Part shown: piece by piece, positions 1-6,598 of the stretch
Layout: every line of letters starts with the position of its first letter
How positions within the stretch are numbered: the stretch's first letter is position 1
From: DATLFP01 sp035540955
GTDB taxonomy: Bacteria; Actinomycetota; Acidimicrobiia; Acidimicrobiales; CADCSY01
Length of the DNA stretch: 43,818 nucleotides
Assembly (NCBI GenBank): GCA_035540955.1
Contig: DATLFP010000225.1
Coordinates: 1 to 43,818, forward strand
Reading direction: 5' to 3'
Position numbers and translations under genes: made by a program
Notes under the pieces: generated by a model
Told to the model about the DNA's origin: nothing
What the model saw: only the letters and a program-made list of their open reading frames with translations
The model's database searches: none

Positions 1-244
1 CGACCACGGCGCGCTGGTCGTCATTCGACTCGCTCACGAGCTCGAGATGGATCGGGTTCTTCGCGGCCTTCGGTTCCGGCACCCGCACGAAGACGAAGAT
101 GAACTGCGTGCCGTCGGTCGGGAGCACGCCGATCTCGTCGCCGCTCTCATCGACGATCTCCCATCCCAGCGCGCTCGCCCAGAACTGCGCCAGACGAAGG
201 GGATCGGTCGCATCGAAGGTGAGGCTGACGAGTCGGGTCGTCAC
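1..244 (-). CDS. VOC/glyoxalase-like domain protein, 3' part cut off by the window edge
   Basis: The reverse strand reads from a GTG at 244 through 81 codons and leaves the window without a stop, so only the N-terminal part is visible. It begins VTTRLVSLTFDATDPLRL and continues with an AQFWASALGWEIV segment. This is the usual opening of glyoxalase-like domains of the vicinal oxygen chelate superfamily: a beta strand, then a helix with the FW.. ALGWE pattern, then a variable loop. A GAGG sequence lies about 7 bases before the GTG, which supports this start. Many actinobacterial members are small cytoplasmic proteins of unknown substrate, and no specific enzyme activity can be assigned from this fragment. 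Confidence 0.75.
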   Translation of the reverse strand, partial: MTTRLVSLTFDATDPLRLAQFWASALGWEIVDESGDEIGVLPTDGTQFIFVFVRVPEPKAAKNPIHLELVSESNDDQRAVV

Positions 245-267
245 TGCACCTCGCTCAGTCGTACGTC

Positions 268-294
268 GTCGGGCCGCGGGCTCCACGGCCCGAC
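268..294. other. Perfect 9-bp hairpin between tRNA-Gly and the VOC gene
   Basis: The arms GTCGGGCCG and CGGCCCGAC pair perfectly around a 9-base loop. The hairpin lies downstream of the minus-strand tRNA and upstream of the VOC gene start. No T-run follows it, so it could be a processing or termination structure for the tRNA transcript. That role is inference. Confidence 0.4.
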
Positions 295-327
295 TCTGTC
301 ACGGACGGCGATCGCGGCCCCGTAGCC

Positions 328-348
328 GAGAGAGAAGAGAGAGAGAGA
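328..348. repeat. GA-rich low-complexity tract next to the tRNA 3' end
   Basis: An almost pure purine GA tract directly abuts the 3' end of the minus-strand tRNA. The tRNA trailer is therefore a CT-rich run in the transcript. No CCA is encoded. Confidence 0.6.
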
Positions 349-418
349 GCGGGTGACGGGAATCGAACCCGCGTTCTCAGCTTGGGAAGCTGATGTTCTG
401 CCTCTGAACTACACCCGC
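348..418 (-). tRNA. tRNA-Gly, anticodon CCC
   Basis: The reverse strand folds into a standard cloverleaf of 71 bases. The acceptor arms GCGGGTG and CACCCGC pair perfectly. The anticodon stem TCAGC/GCTGA encloses the loop TTCCCAA, which gives anticodon CCC after U33. The T arm carries TTCGATT, closed by one G-U pair and four G-C pairs. The discriminator base is T (U in RNA), as usual for bacterial tRNA-Gly. The 3' CCA is not encoded, so it must be added after transcription. This isoacceptor reads GGG codons. Confidence 0.95.
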
Positions 419-464
419 GAGGAGGCGACAGCGTAGCGGGCGGGTCATCGGGGGCGTCCGGTCG

Positions 465-1043
465 TCAGTGGGCCACGGCGGCGCCGGCGAGGGGGCGGGC
501 GAGGAGGTCGGCGATCTCGTCGGCGGCCCGCTCCACGCCGCCGTCGTCGACGTCGCCCACGTAGCGGACCTCGCCGCTGATCCGGCGGTGGAGGGCGAGG
601 TCGGTGGCGGTGGTGCCGGCTCGGGGCTCGCCGAAGGCGAGGACCTCGTCGTAGAGCCAGTCGACCGCGGTCCAGGCGTCGAGCCGACGCCAGCGGGCGT
701 CGACCCGGGCCGGCTCGCCGAACCACGCTGGCAGCAGCAGCACCAACCGGGGTCGGCGCCGGGCGGCGACGTAGCGGAGGAAGGGCATCCACAGCTCGCC
801 GTCGGGCCCCACCGGGTCGCGGTCGACCACGATCAGGTCGGGCGCGAACCGCCCGACGTCGTCGCCGAGCCGCCGGCTCCGCTCCGCGTGCTCCAGCGTG
901 TGGTCGGGCAGCAGCGTGAGGGCGTCGGCCCCGCACCGGCGGCGGAGGGCCTCGGCCAGCCGGCAGCAGCGGTGCTCACCGGTGCCGACGCCGCTGACCA
1001 GCAGGACTCGTCCCGGCGGGCGGCTGAGATCGACATGCACCAT
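465..1043 (-). CDS. Half-length glycosyltransferase-like protein (COG4671-like N-terminal domain)
   Basis: The 192-residue product starts MVHVDLSRPPGRVLL. The ATG is preceded by GAGGAG five bases upstream, which is why I prefer it to the in-frame starts at 1121 and 1064. The order of features, VLLVSGVGTGEHRCCRLAEAL, then LIVVDRDPVGPDGEL, then YDEVLAFGEPR and RYVGDV, resembles the N-terminal Rossmann-like half of predicted glycosyltransferases of the COG4671 type, where a strand reading DxxxxGxxGEL precedes an RYTGYV-like hinge. The C-terminal nucleotide-sugar-binding half of that family (usually about 400 residues) is missing, because the protein stops shortly after the hinge. It may be a degraded enzyme, a single-domain relative or a partner subunit. 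The family call is from memory of motifs and is moderate. Confidence 0.6.
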   Translation of the reverse strand: MVHVDLSRPPGRVLLVSGVGTGEHRCCRLAEALRRRCGADALTLLPDHTLEHAERSRRLGDDVGRFAPDLIVVDRDPVGPDGELWMPFLRYVAARRRPRLVLLLPAWFGEPARVDARWRRLDAWTAVDWLYDEVLAFGEPRAGTTATDLALHRRISGEVRYVGDVDDGGVERAADEIADLLARPLAGAAVAH

Positions 1044-1194
1044 CGGCGCTCCTCGTGAGGCCATCGTGCCCAGCAGCCCGCCGAGCCGAGACACCCTGCT
1101 CGTGTCAGACACCTTCGGCACGGTTGACTAGGCACTTGAGGAGAAATTCCGATGGCCCGATCAGGTCACCCCGGAGCCGTCCCGCAGGTGGGGT

Positions 1195-2343
1195 CTAGGG
1201 CCGGGCGAAGTGCTTGCCCAGGGTCTCGAGCTGGCCCTGGTAGTTCGACCCGATCCCCTGGCCGTAGAGCTTCGTCGGCTCGCACACCATCCGCTCGAAC
1301 GTGAGCCGGCACACCCGCTGGCCGTGCTCGATCATGAACGGCACGTCGTGGGCCCGCACCTCGAGGGCGGCCCGCGACCCGGCGAGCTCGCCGGTGCCCG
1401 AGTGGCCGAAGCCGGGGTCGAAGAACCCGGCGTAGTGGGTGCGCAGCTCGCCCGAGGTCGGGTCGTAGGCCGTCATCTCCGAGGCGAGGTGAGGCGGCAC
1501 CCGCACCGCCTCGTTCGAGAGCAGCAGGTAGAACCGCTCGGGGTCGAGCACGACCCGGTCGCCGTCCTCGGACACCACGGCCTCCCAGTAGTCGCTGACG
1601 CGATGGGCGCCGATGCCCGACAGGTCGAGCAGGGCGGCGTTGCCGCGAGCCCGCCAGCCGACGTTGCGCCCGGCGTCGCCCCGCAGGTCGAGGGAGAGGA
1701 ACAACCCGTCGTCGGTGGCGAACCCGGCGCGGTCGGCGGGCCGGCCGTCGGTGAAGAGCAGCGGGTCGTGCTGGTGCAGCGCCCACAGCTCGTCGTCGCT
1801 GAGGCGGGACTCGCCGATGGACAGACGGAGCTGGTTGAGCGACAGGTTCTGGCGGACCCGCACGGCGAAGGAGAGCGGGACGACCTCGAGGTAGAGCGGC
1901 CCGTCGTAGCCGGGCTGGACGTCATCGAAGCGGTACGAGCCGTCGGTGATGACCCGGGTGAACACGTCCGCCCGCCCGGTCGAGGACTTCGGGTTGGCGC
2001 GGGCCGACACGAACGGCGGCAGGTGCAGGCGCTCGAGCAGGGGGATGAGGTAGGGCCGGTTCGTCTCCAGCACCGCCCCGTCCCGGCGCAGGTCGAGCTC
2101 GTCGACGACGAGGTCCTTCAGCTTCGCCTCGACGCTGCCGTCGTGGGGCAGGAAGCTGCACCGCATCCGGTAGGCCGTCTCCCCGAGCCGGAGGTCGAGG
2201 GAGGCCGGCTGCACGTGCTCCTCGGGGACCCGGTAGTCGCCCGCCTCGATCCACCCGGCGCCGACCGCTTCCACCAGCAGCTGGTTGGGCAGCACCCCCG
2301 GGGTCGAGCCGCTCAGGTCGGCGAGGCCGGGCGCGTCCGTCAC
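1195..2343 (-). CDS. dcd: dCTP deaminase-family protein, two-domain type
   Basis: This 382-residue protein matches the long, duplicated dCTP deaminase family, not the roughly 190-residue trimeric enzyme. The first domain carries QPASLDLRLG (about 45-54), NPKSSTGR (117-124) and PGYDGPLYLEV with Glu153 in the position of the catalytic acid. The second domain repeats the pattern with GFFDPGFG (307-313), LEVRAHDV around Glu328, and a C-terminal YGQGIGSNYQGQ nucleotide-binding tail. It should deaminate dCTP to dUTP in the cytoplasm, feeding dTMP synthesis. The start is GTG at 2343, preceded by CATCAT six bases upstream and no Shine-Dalgarno sequence, consistent with a leaderless message. Whether both domains are active cannot be told from the sequence. 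Confidence 0.88.
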   Translation of the reverse strand: MTDAPGLADLSGSTPGVLPNQLLVEAVGAGWIEAGDYRVPEEHVQPASLDLRLGETAYRMRCSFLPHDGSVEAKLKDLVVDELDLRRDGAVLETNRPYLIPLLERLHLPPFVSARANPKSSTGRADVFTRVITDGSYRFDDVQPGYDGPLYLEVVPLSFAVRVRQNLSLNQLRLSIGESRLSDDELWALHQHDPLLFTDGRPADRAGFATDDGLFLSLDLRGDAGRNVGWRARGNAALLDLSGIGAHRVSDYWEAVVSEDGDRVVLDPERFYLLLSNEAVRVPPHLASEMTAYDPTSGELRTHYAGFFDPGFGHSGTGELAGSRAALEVRAHDVPFMIEHGQRVCRLTFERMVCEPTKLYGQGIGSNYQGQLETLGKHFARP

Positions 2344-2370
2344 CCGCCGATGATGCCACCCGGGCGGTCG

Positions 2371-2790
2371 TCAGCCGATGAAGACCTGGGTGACCCAGTA
2401 CCGGCCGTCGCGCTCGACGATCCCGATGCCCACCCGCAGGAACTCGGGCTTGAGCAGGTTGGCGCGATGTGGGGACGACGCTTCGAGCGTGGCCATGGCC
2501 TGCTCGACGGAGCCGGCGTAGGCGACGTTCTCGCCGAGCACCCGCCAGCCCTTCGGCAGGCCCTCGGACAGGACCGAGTGCGAGAGGCGGCCCTCATCGG
2601 CCATGTGCTGCGACCACGCCACCGCCTTGGCGTGCGCCGGCTCGTCCCAGTCGAGCCACCGCAGCCCGTGCTGGTCGCGCAGCGCGTTCACCGAGCGGAA
2701 GGCCGTCTCCTCCTCCGGCGAGCAGGCGGCGCCGGCGAGCAGTAGCCCGAGCACCGCAGCGAGCAGGAGCACCCTCCGCGTGATCTGCAC
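2371..2790 (-). CDS. CAP (SCP/PR-1-like) domain lipoprotein
   Basis: The 139-residue protein opens with two arginines, a hydrophobic run and the lipobox LLAGAAC, so it should be exported and lipid-anchored at Cys23. The rest is a compact bacterial CAP domain: VNALRDQHGL, then AVAWSQHMADEG, LSHS, GENVAYAG, HRANLLKPEF and WVTQVFIG. The His residues in LSHS and the HRANL motif correspond to the conserved CAP cavity. Bacterial CAP proteins are secreted, and their biochemical role is mostly unknown. The start is GTG at 2790. It follows the Fe-S oxidoreductase gene by 54 bases on the same strand, so co-transcription is possible. Confidence 0.85.
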   Translation of the reverse strand: MQITRRVLLLAAVLGLLLAGAACSPEEETAFRSVNALRDQHGLRWLDWDEPAHAKAVAWSQHMADEGRLSHSVLSEGLPKGWRVLGENVAYAGSVEQAMATLEASSPHRANLLKPEFLRVGIGIVERDGRYWVTQVFIG

Positions 2791-2844
2791 GGGTCATGGG
2801 AACGGCAACCCGACTCGCTCACTTGAGCACGTTTTCTGACGGTT

Positions 2845-5088
2845 TCAGCCCTCCGCGGGCGCGGCCACCGGCTTGGGGGTGAGGGCATCGAGCACGTGGA
2901 TGGCGATGTCGGCCACCTTCACCTGGTCGTCCTCGACCCCGGCACCCTTCACGCCGTCGTCGAGCATGATGTAGCAGAACGGGCAGGCGGTGGCGACGCG
3001 GGTGGCACCGGTGGCGATCGCCTCCTGGGCCCGCTCGTCGTTCACCTTCTTGCCGATCGTCTCCTCCATCCACATGCGGGCCCCGCCGGCGCCGCAGCAC
3101 ATGCCCTTCGTGCCGCTGCGGCCCATCTCGACCACGTCGACGCCGGCGATCGACGCCACCACCTTGCGGGGCGCGAGGTACACGTCGTTGTGGCGGCCGA
3201 GGTAGCAGGAGTCGTGGTAGGTGATCCGCTCGTCGAGGCGCGCCTCGCTCATGTCGAGCTTGCCGGTCTCGATCAGGTGCTCGAGCAGCTGGCTGTGGTG
3301 GATCACCTGGTAGTGCCCGCCGAGCTGCGGGTACTCGTTGAGCAGCGTGTTGAAGCAGTGCGGGCACTGCGTGATGATCCGCTTCACGCCGAGGCCGTCG
3401 AGCACCTCGATGTTCTGCATGGCCAGCATCTGGAAGATGTACTCGTTGCCCGAGCGGCGGGCGGGGTCGCCGGTGCAGCTCTCGCTCGGCCCGAGGATGG
3501 CGAAGTCGACCCCGGCGCGCTGCAGCAGCTTCGCCATGGCCTGGGTGACCTTCTGGTTCTTGTCGTCGAAGCTGCCGGCGCAGCCCACGAAGTAGAGGTA
3601 CTCGTGGTCGAAGGATCCGCCGGGGTCGACGATGTCGACGCCGTCGAGGTCCTTGGCCCACGCGGCCCGGTCGCCCTGGCTCATGCCCCACGGGTTGCCG
3701 GAGTTCTCCATCGACCGGTAGGCGTTGCCCAGCTCGGTCGGGAAGTTCGACTCCATCAGCGACAGGTAACGCCGCATGTCGAGGATCTTGTCGAGGATCT
3801 CGATGTTGACCGGGCAGATCTCGTCACACGCCTTGCACGACGTGCACGACCAGATCTCCTCTGCGGTGATCCGCTCGAACAGCGAGTCCGAGGAGATGGT
3901 GATCTCCTTGACGGTGCCGATCGGCGGGTCGACCGTGGGCGTGCCCGAGGCGGCCATGACCTCGCCGGTCTTGAGCACGATCTCGCGCGGGTCGAGCGGC
4001 TTGCCCGTGGCATGCGCCGGGCACACGCTCGTGCACCGGCCGCACATCGTGCAGGCGTCGGTGTCGAGCAGCTGCTTCCAGGTGAAGTCCGACACCACCG
4101 AGGCCCCGAAGCTCTCCAGCTCGGTCTCCATCAGGTTGGGCATGGGCTTCATGGCGCCCTTGGGCCGGTCCTTCGGCGCCAGGTACATGTTCAGCGGGCT
4201 GGTGAACATGTGGCGCAGCATCGTCACCGGGATGATGGCGAGGAACCCGAAGAACGCCACGACGTGGGCGATCCACCAGCCCCGGTGCCACGCCTCCAGC
4301 GAGTCGACGGGCCAGCCGTCGACCAGGCCGGCGAGCGGGTAGCCGACGACGCTCCACTGCTCGAAGTCGGGCCGGTCGGCGAGGGCGATGCGGAACATCT
4401 CGGCGCCGAAGCCGGTCACGCCGATGGCGAGGAACGTGAAGAGGATCAGCGCGTGCTCGGGCTTCGACTTGATGCGGATCCGGTAGACGCGCTGGATGTA
4501 GCGGCGGTAGATGGCGAACAGCACGCCGGCGAGGAACACGACGCCGGCGACGTCGCCCACCATGGCGTAGGCCTGGTAGGTCTGCCCGTGCAGGAACTTC
4601 AGGTCGTCGGGCATCTGGTGGTCGGCCTCGAGCACGAGGGTGACCGCGAAGAGCACGAGGAACCCGAAGTAGAGCATCGAGTGCATGACCCCGGCCGCCG
4701 GGTCGCGCAGCAGGGTCTGCATGTAGACGCCGCGCAGGAACGAGTCGCGCCGGCGGTTGAAGTTCCTGGTGGTCGTCTTGCGGTTGTCCGGGCCGCCCCG
4801 GCTCCAGTTCCGCGCCCGCAACGAGAAGTTGTAGGCCCCGTAGACGATCAGGATGCTGGTGACCGTGTAGAAGACGACCACCCACGCGTCGGGGATGTTG
4901 CCGAACACCTCGCGGTGGATCGGCGAGTCGGTGTGGAAGTCGAAGAGGGTGGCGGCGAGCCAGGACCCCCAGGTGAAGATCAGGCCGAAGAAGAGGCCGA
5001 TGGCGATGACGACCTGGTGCGGGCGGATCCCGCCCGGCCGTCCCGGCGTCGCCTCGACCTGCGCGTGGGTGTCAGTGTCCGTGGCCAT
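2845..5088 (-). CDS. Membrane-bound (Fe-S) oxidoreductase with two 4Fe-4S motifs and CCG domains
   Basis: The 747-residue protein has a membrane N-terminal half with hydrophobic segments near 24-48, 69-86, 136-154, 175-195, 211-235 and 270-293, resembling the cytochrome-binding gamma subunit of nitrate reductase-type complexes. A ferredoxin-like domain follows, with CxxCxxC at 346-352 and CP at 356, then C415xxCxxC421 and CP at 425. The C-terminal half has two CCG-type domains of the heterodisulfide reductase kind, seen in CVGCAGS, CPHCFNT, HDSCYLGRHN and MCCGAGG. Such proteins pass electrons between soluble donors such as electron-transfer flavoprotein and membrane quinones. The donor here is not shown by neighbours. 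ATG 5088 lies 10 bases after a TACGTT hexamer, and no Shine-Dalgarno is evident. Confidence 0.9.
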   Translation of the reverse strand: MATDTDTHAQVEATPGRPGGIRPHQVVIAIGLFFGLIFTWGSWLAATLFDFHTDSPIHREVFGNIPDAWVVVFYTVTSILIVYGAYNFSLRARNWSRGGPDNRKTTTRNFNRRRDSFLRGVYMQTLLRDPAAGVMHSMLYFGFLVLFAVTLVLEADHQMPDDLKFLHGQTYQAYAMVGDVAGVVFLAGVLFAIYRRYIQRVYRIRIKSKPEHALILFTFLAIGVTGFGAEMFRIALADRPDFEQWSVVGYPLAGLVDGWPVDSLEAWHRGWWIAHVVAFFGFLAIIPVTMLRHMFTSPLNMYLAPKDRPKGAMKPMPNLMETELESFGASVVSDFTWKQLLDTDACTMCGRCTSVCPAHATGKPLDPREIVLKTGEVMAASGTPTVDPPIGTVKEITISSDSLFERITAEEIWSCTSCKACDEICPVNIEILDKILDMRRYLSLMESNFPTELGNAYRSMENSGNPWGMSQGDRAAWAKDLDGVDIVDPGGSFDHEYLYFVGCAGSFDDKNQKVTQAMAKLLQRAGVDFAILGPSESCTGDPARRSGNEYIFQMLAMQNIEVLDGLGVKRIITQCPHCFNTLLNEYPQLGGHYQVIHHSQLLEHLIETGKLDMSEARLDERITYHDSCYLGRHNDVYLAPRKVVASIAGVDVVEMGRSGTKGMCCGAGGARMWMEETIGKKVNDERAQEAIATGATRVATACPFCYIMLDDGVKGAGVEDDQVKVADIAIHVLDALTPKPVAAPAEG

Positions 5089-5113
5089 GGTGGCCGCGAA
5101 CGTAGTCCGGCGG

Positions 5114-5542
5114 CTAGTGGCGGTGGTTCTTGAGGTCGGCCTGGCGGAGCCGGCGCGCCATCGTGGTGAGGATCTTCGACGCGAAGCCGGGCACCGAGTC
5201 GAGCAGGCCGGTGAACTCCCGCTGGCCGAGGATCAGCAGCGACATGTCGGTCTCGGCGGTGACCGACGCGTCCCGGGGCTCGCGGGAGAGCAGCGAGAGC
5301 TCACCGAAGTAGTCGCCGGAACCGAGGGTCGCCACCTTGCGGTTGTTGGCCCGCACGGTGGCGGTGCCGTCGAGGATGAGGAAGAACTCATGCCCGGTCT
5401 TGCCTTGGTCGACGAGCACCCGGCCCGCCTTGACCTCGACCTCGTCGCTCGCCTTCGCGATCTTCTGGAGGTCCTTGCGGGAGCATGCGCTGAACAGCGG
5501 CACGTCCGCGAGCTTGTCGAGATGGGAATCCCTAGACGCCAT
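5114..5542 (-). CDS. Single-domain cyclic nucleotide-binding (CNB) protein
   Basis: Starting at ATG 5542 the protein has 142 residues and consists of one CNB domain: LADVPLFSACSRKDLQKIAK, then GKTGHEFFLILDGTATV, GDYFGELSLLSREPRDASVTAETD and a C-terminal helix. The phosphate-binding cassette GELSLL..EPRDASV has the Arg expected for cyclic nucleotide contact. There is no helix-turn-helix, so it is not a Crp-type transcription factor and may act as a sensor or adaptor. It lies 25 bases upstream of the Fe-S oxidoreductase on the same strand. I chose ATG 5542 over the upstream frame start at 5563 because TAGCGT sits 8 bases before it. Confidence 0.85.
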   Translation of the reverse strand: MASRDSHLDKLADVPLFSACSRKDLQKIAKASDEVEVKAGRVLVDQGKTGHEFFLILDGTATVRANNRKVATLGSGDYFGELSLLSREPRDASVTAETDMSLLILGQREFTGLLDSVPGFASKILTTMARRLRQADLKNHRH

Positions 5543-5556
5543 GGCGGCGCACGCTA
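5543..5556 (-). promoter_or_regulatory. Putative leaderless -10 element for the CNB gene
   Basis: On the minus strand TAGCGT (5556 to 5551) is followed by 8 bases and then ATG 5542, with no Shine-Dalgarno sequence. It fits the TAnnnT-N(5-8)-start pattern seen repeatedly in this window. Confidence 0.5.
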
Positions 5557-5629
5557 GCCACACCGGGCGGCAGCGTGCCGGAGCGCGTGCCCTTCATTGC
5601 CACGAAACATGGTGGCAACAGTCCCTCCG

Positions 5630-5635
5630 TACGGT
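5630..5635 (+). promoter_or_regulatory. Putative leaderless -10 element for the winged-helix regulator
   Basis: TACGGT ends 5 bases before GTG 5641 and 8 bases before GTG 5644. No Shine-Dalgarno sequence precedes either, so the start is set by this hexamer and the message may be leaderless. Confidence 0.45.
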
Positions 5636-5640
5636 CCCCG

Positions 5641-6180
5641 GTGGTGGATGTCGCCCTCCTGCGCTGGCCCGAGGACTCGGACCGCTACCACGCGCTCGTC
5701 GAGGAAGGTCGGCCCCGGCTGCTCCTCCTCGATCCCGACGCCCGCCCGCCCGAGGCGACGGACTGCTTCGAGGACTGGGTGGTGCTGCCGGTCGAGGAGC
5801 AGGAGCTGGCCAGCCGCACCCGGGCTCTCAGCGCCCGGTTCGCCCGCCACCGGGCGGGGGAACCGGCGGTGGACGCCTCCGGGGTGCTTCGCTACGGCGA
5901 TCGGCTGCTCGTCCTCCCGCCCGTGGAGGCCCGCCTGGCCGGCGCCCTGTGCGCCCGGTTCGGCGTGGTGGTCCGGCGGGAGGCGCTGGCGGGCGCCGGG
6001 TGGCCCGACGGGCCCCGCTCGGGGTCGCCGGGCCGCAACGCCCTCGACGTCCACCTCGTCCGCCTTCGTCGCCGGCTCGCCAGCGTCGGCCTCACGCTCC
6101 GGACCGTCCGATCTCGTGGCTACCTCCTCGAGGCTGCCGCGCCCGCCAGACCAACCAGTGGAGGAGACCCATGCAGCTAG
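5641..6180 (+). CDS. OmpR/GlnR-like winged-helix regulator with a degenerate receiver domain
   Basis: From GTG 5641 the protein has 179 residues. The C-terminal part is a Trans_reg_C winged helix: LRYGDRLLVLPPVEARLAGALC, then VVVRREALAGAGW, NALDVHLVRLRRRLASVGLTLRTVRSRGYLLEA. The N-terminal 75 residues look like a shrunken receiver domain with a strand LLLLDPD, but they lack the acidic pair and the conserved Lys, and they are shorter than a normal 120-residue receiver. The gene overlaps the P-II gene by 10 bases and faces an ammonium transporter. This suggests a GlnR-like nitrogen regulator that works without phosphorylation. The function is inferred from context, and the winged-helix call is firm. 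Confidence 0.75.
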   Translation: MVDVALLRWPEDSDRYHALVEEGRPRLLLLDPDARPPEATDCFEDWVVLPVEEQELASRTRALSARFARHRAGEPAVDASGVLRYGDRLLVLPPVEARLAGALCARFGVVVRREALAGAGWPDGPRSGSPGRNALDVHLVRLRRRLASVGLTLRTVRSRGYLLEAAAPARPTSGGDPCS

Positions 6181-6509
6181 TCACGGCGATCATCAAGCCG
6201 CACATGCTCGACGAGGTGAAGGACGCCCTGAAGGCCAAGGGCGTGGCCGGCATCACGGTGAGCGAGGTGAAGGGGTTCGGCCGCCAGGGCGGCCACACCG
6301 AGACCTACCGCGGCACCGAGTACACGATCGAGTTCCTGCCGAAGGTGAAGGTGGAGGTGGTGGTGGACGACGGCGACGCCGACACCGTCACCGACGCCAT
6401 CGCCGCCGCTGCCCAGACCGGCAAGATCGGCGACGGCAAGATCTGGAGCACGCCGGTCGGGCGCCTCGTGCGCATCCGCACCGGCGAGGAGGGTGTCGAC
6501 GCCATCTGA
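6171..6509 (+). CDS. glnB: Nitrogen regulatory protein P-II
   Basis: The 112-residue protein is a full-length P-II signal protein: MQLVTAIIKPHMLDEVKDAL, the T-loop YRGTEYTIEFLPK with the modifiable Tyr51, KVEVVVDD, and the ATP-binding stretch TGKIGDGKIW followed by VRIRTGEEG. It senses 2-oxoglutarate, ATP and ADP as a trimer, and it typically blocks the AmtB channel or acts on other nitrogen targets. GGAGGAGACCC precedes ATG 6171, a strong ribosome site lying inside the upstream regulator gene, so the two are co-transcribed and probably coupled. Pairing with the ammonium transporter makes GlnK an equally good name. Confidence 0.95.
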   Translation: MQLVTAIIKPHMLDEVKDALKAKGVAGITVSEVKGFGRQGGHTETYRGTEYTIEFLPKVKVEVVVDDGDADTVTDAIAAAAQTGKIGDGKIWSTPVGRLVRIRTGEEGVDAI

Positions 6510-6538
6510 GCGTTCCGGCGGTCGGAGACCCGAACGCG

Positions 6539-6572
6539 AGAGAGGGCCGGTGCGAGTGCACCGGCCCTCTCT
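6539..6572. terminator. Bidirectional terminator between P-II and ammonium transporter genes
   Basis: A perfect 15-bp stem (AGAGAGGGCCGGTGC with its complement) closes a 4-base GAGT loop, located between two convergent genes. The stem ends in short A- or T-containing runs on both strands but has no long T tract. Placement strongly suggests shared termination. Confidence 0.8.
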
Positions 6573-6598
6573 TCGCGCTCGTTCGCGCTGTCGCCCAG

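Noticed and set aside
1210..2745. Long plus-strand open frame opposite dcd and the CAP lipoprotein
   Set aside because: It is rich in Val, Gly, Arg and His, with no domain pattern. It mirrors the strong codon bias of real minus-strand genes in high G+C DNA.
2896..5133. 745-codon plus-strand frame opposite the Fe-S oxidoreductase
   Set aside because: The opposite strand has clear Cys clusters and membrane segments. This frame is a low-complexity His/Asp/Val shadow.
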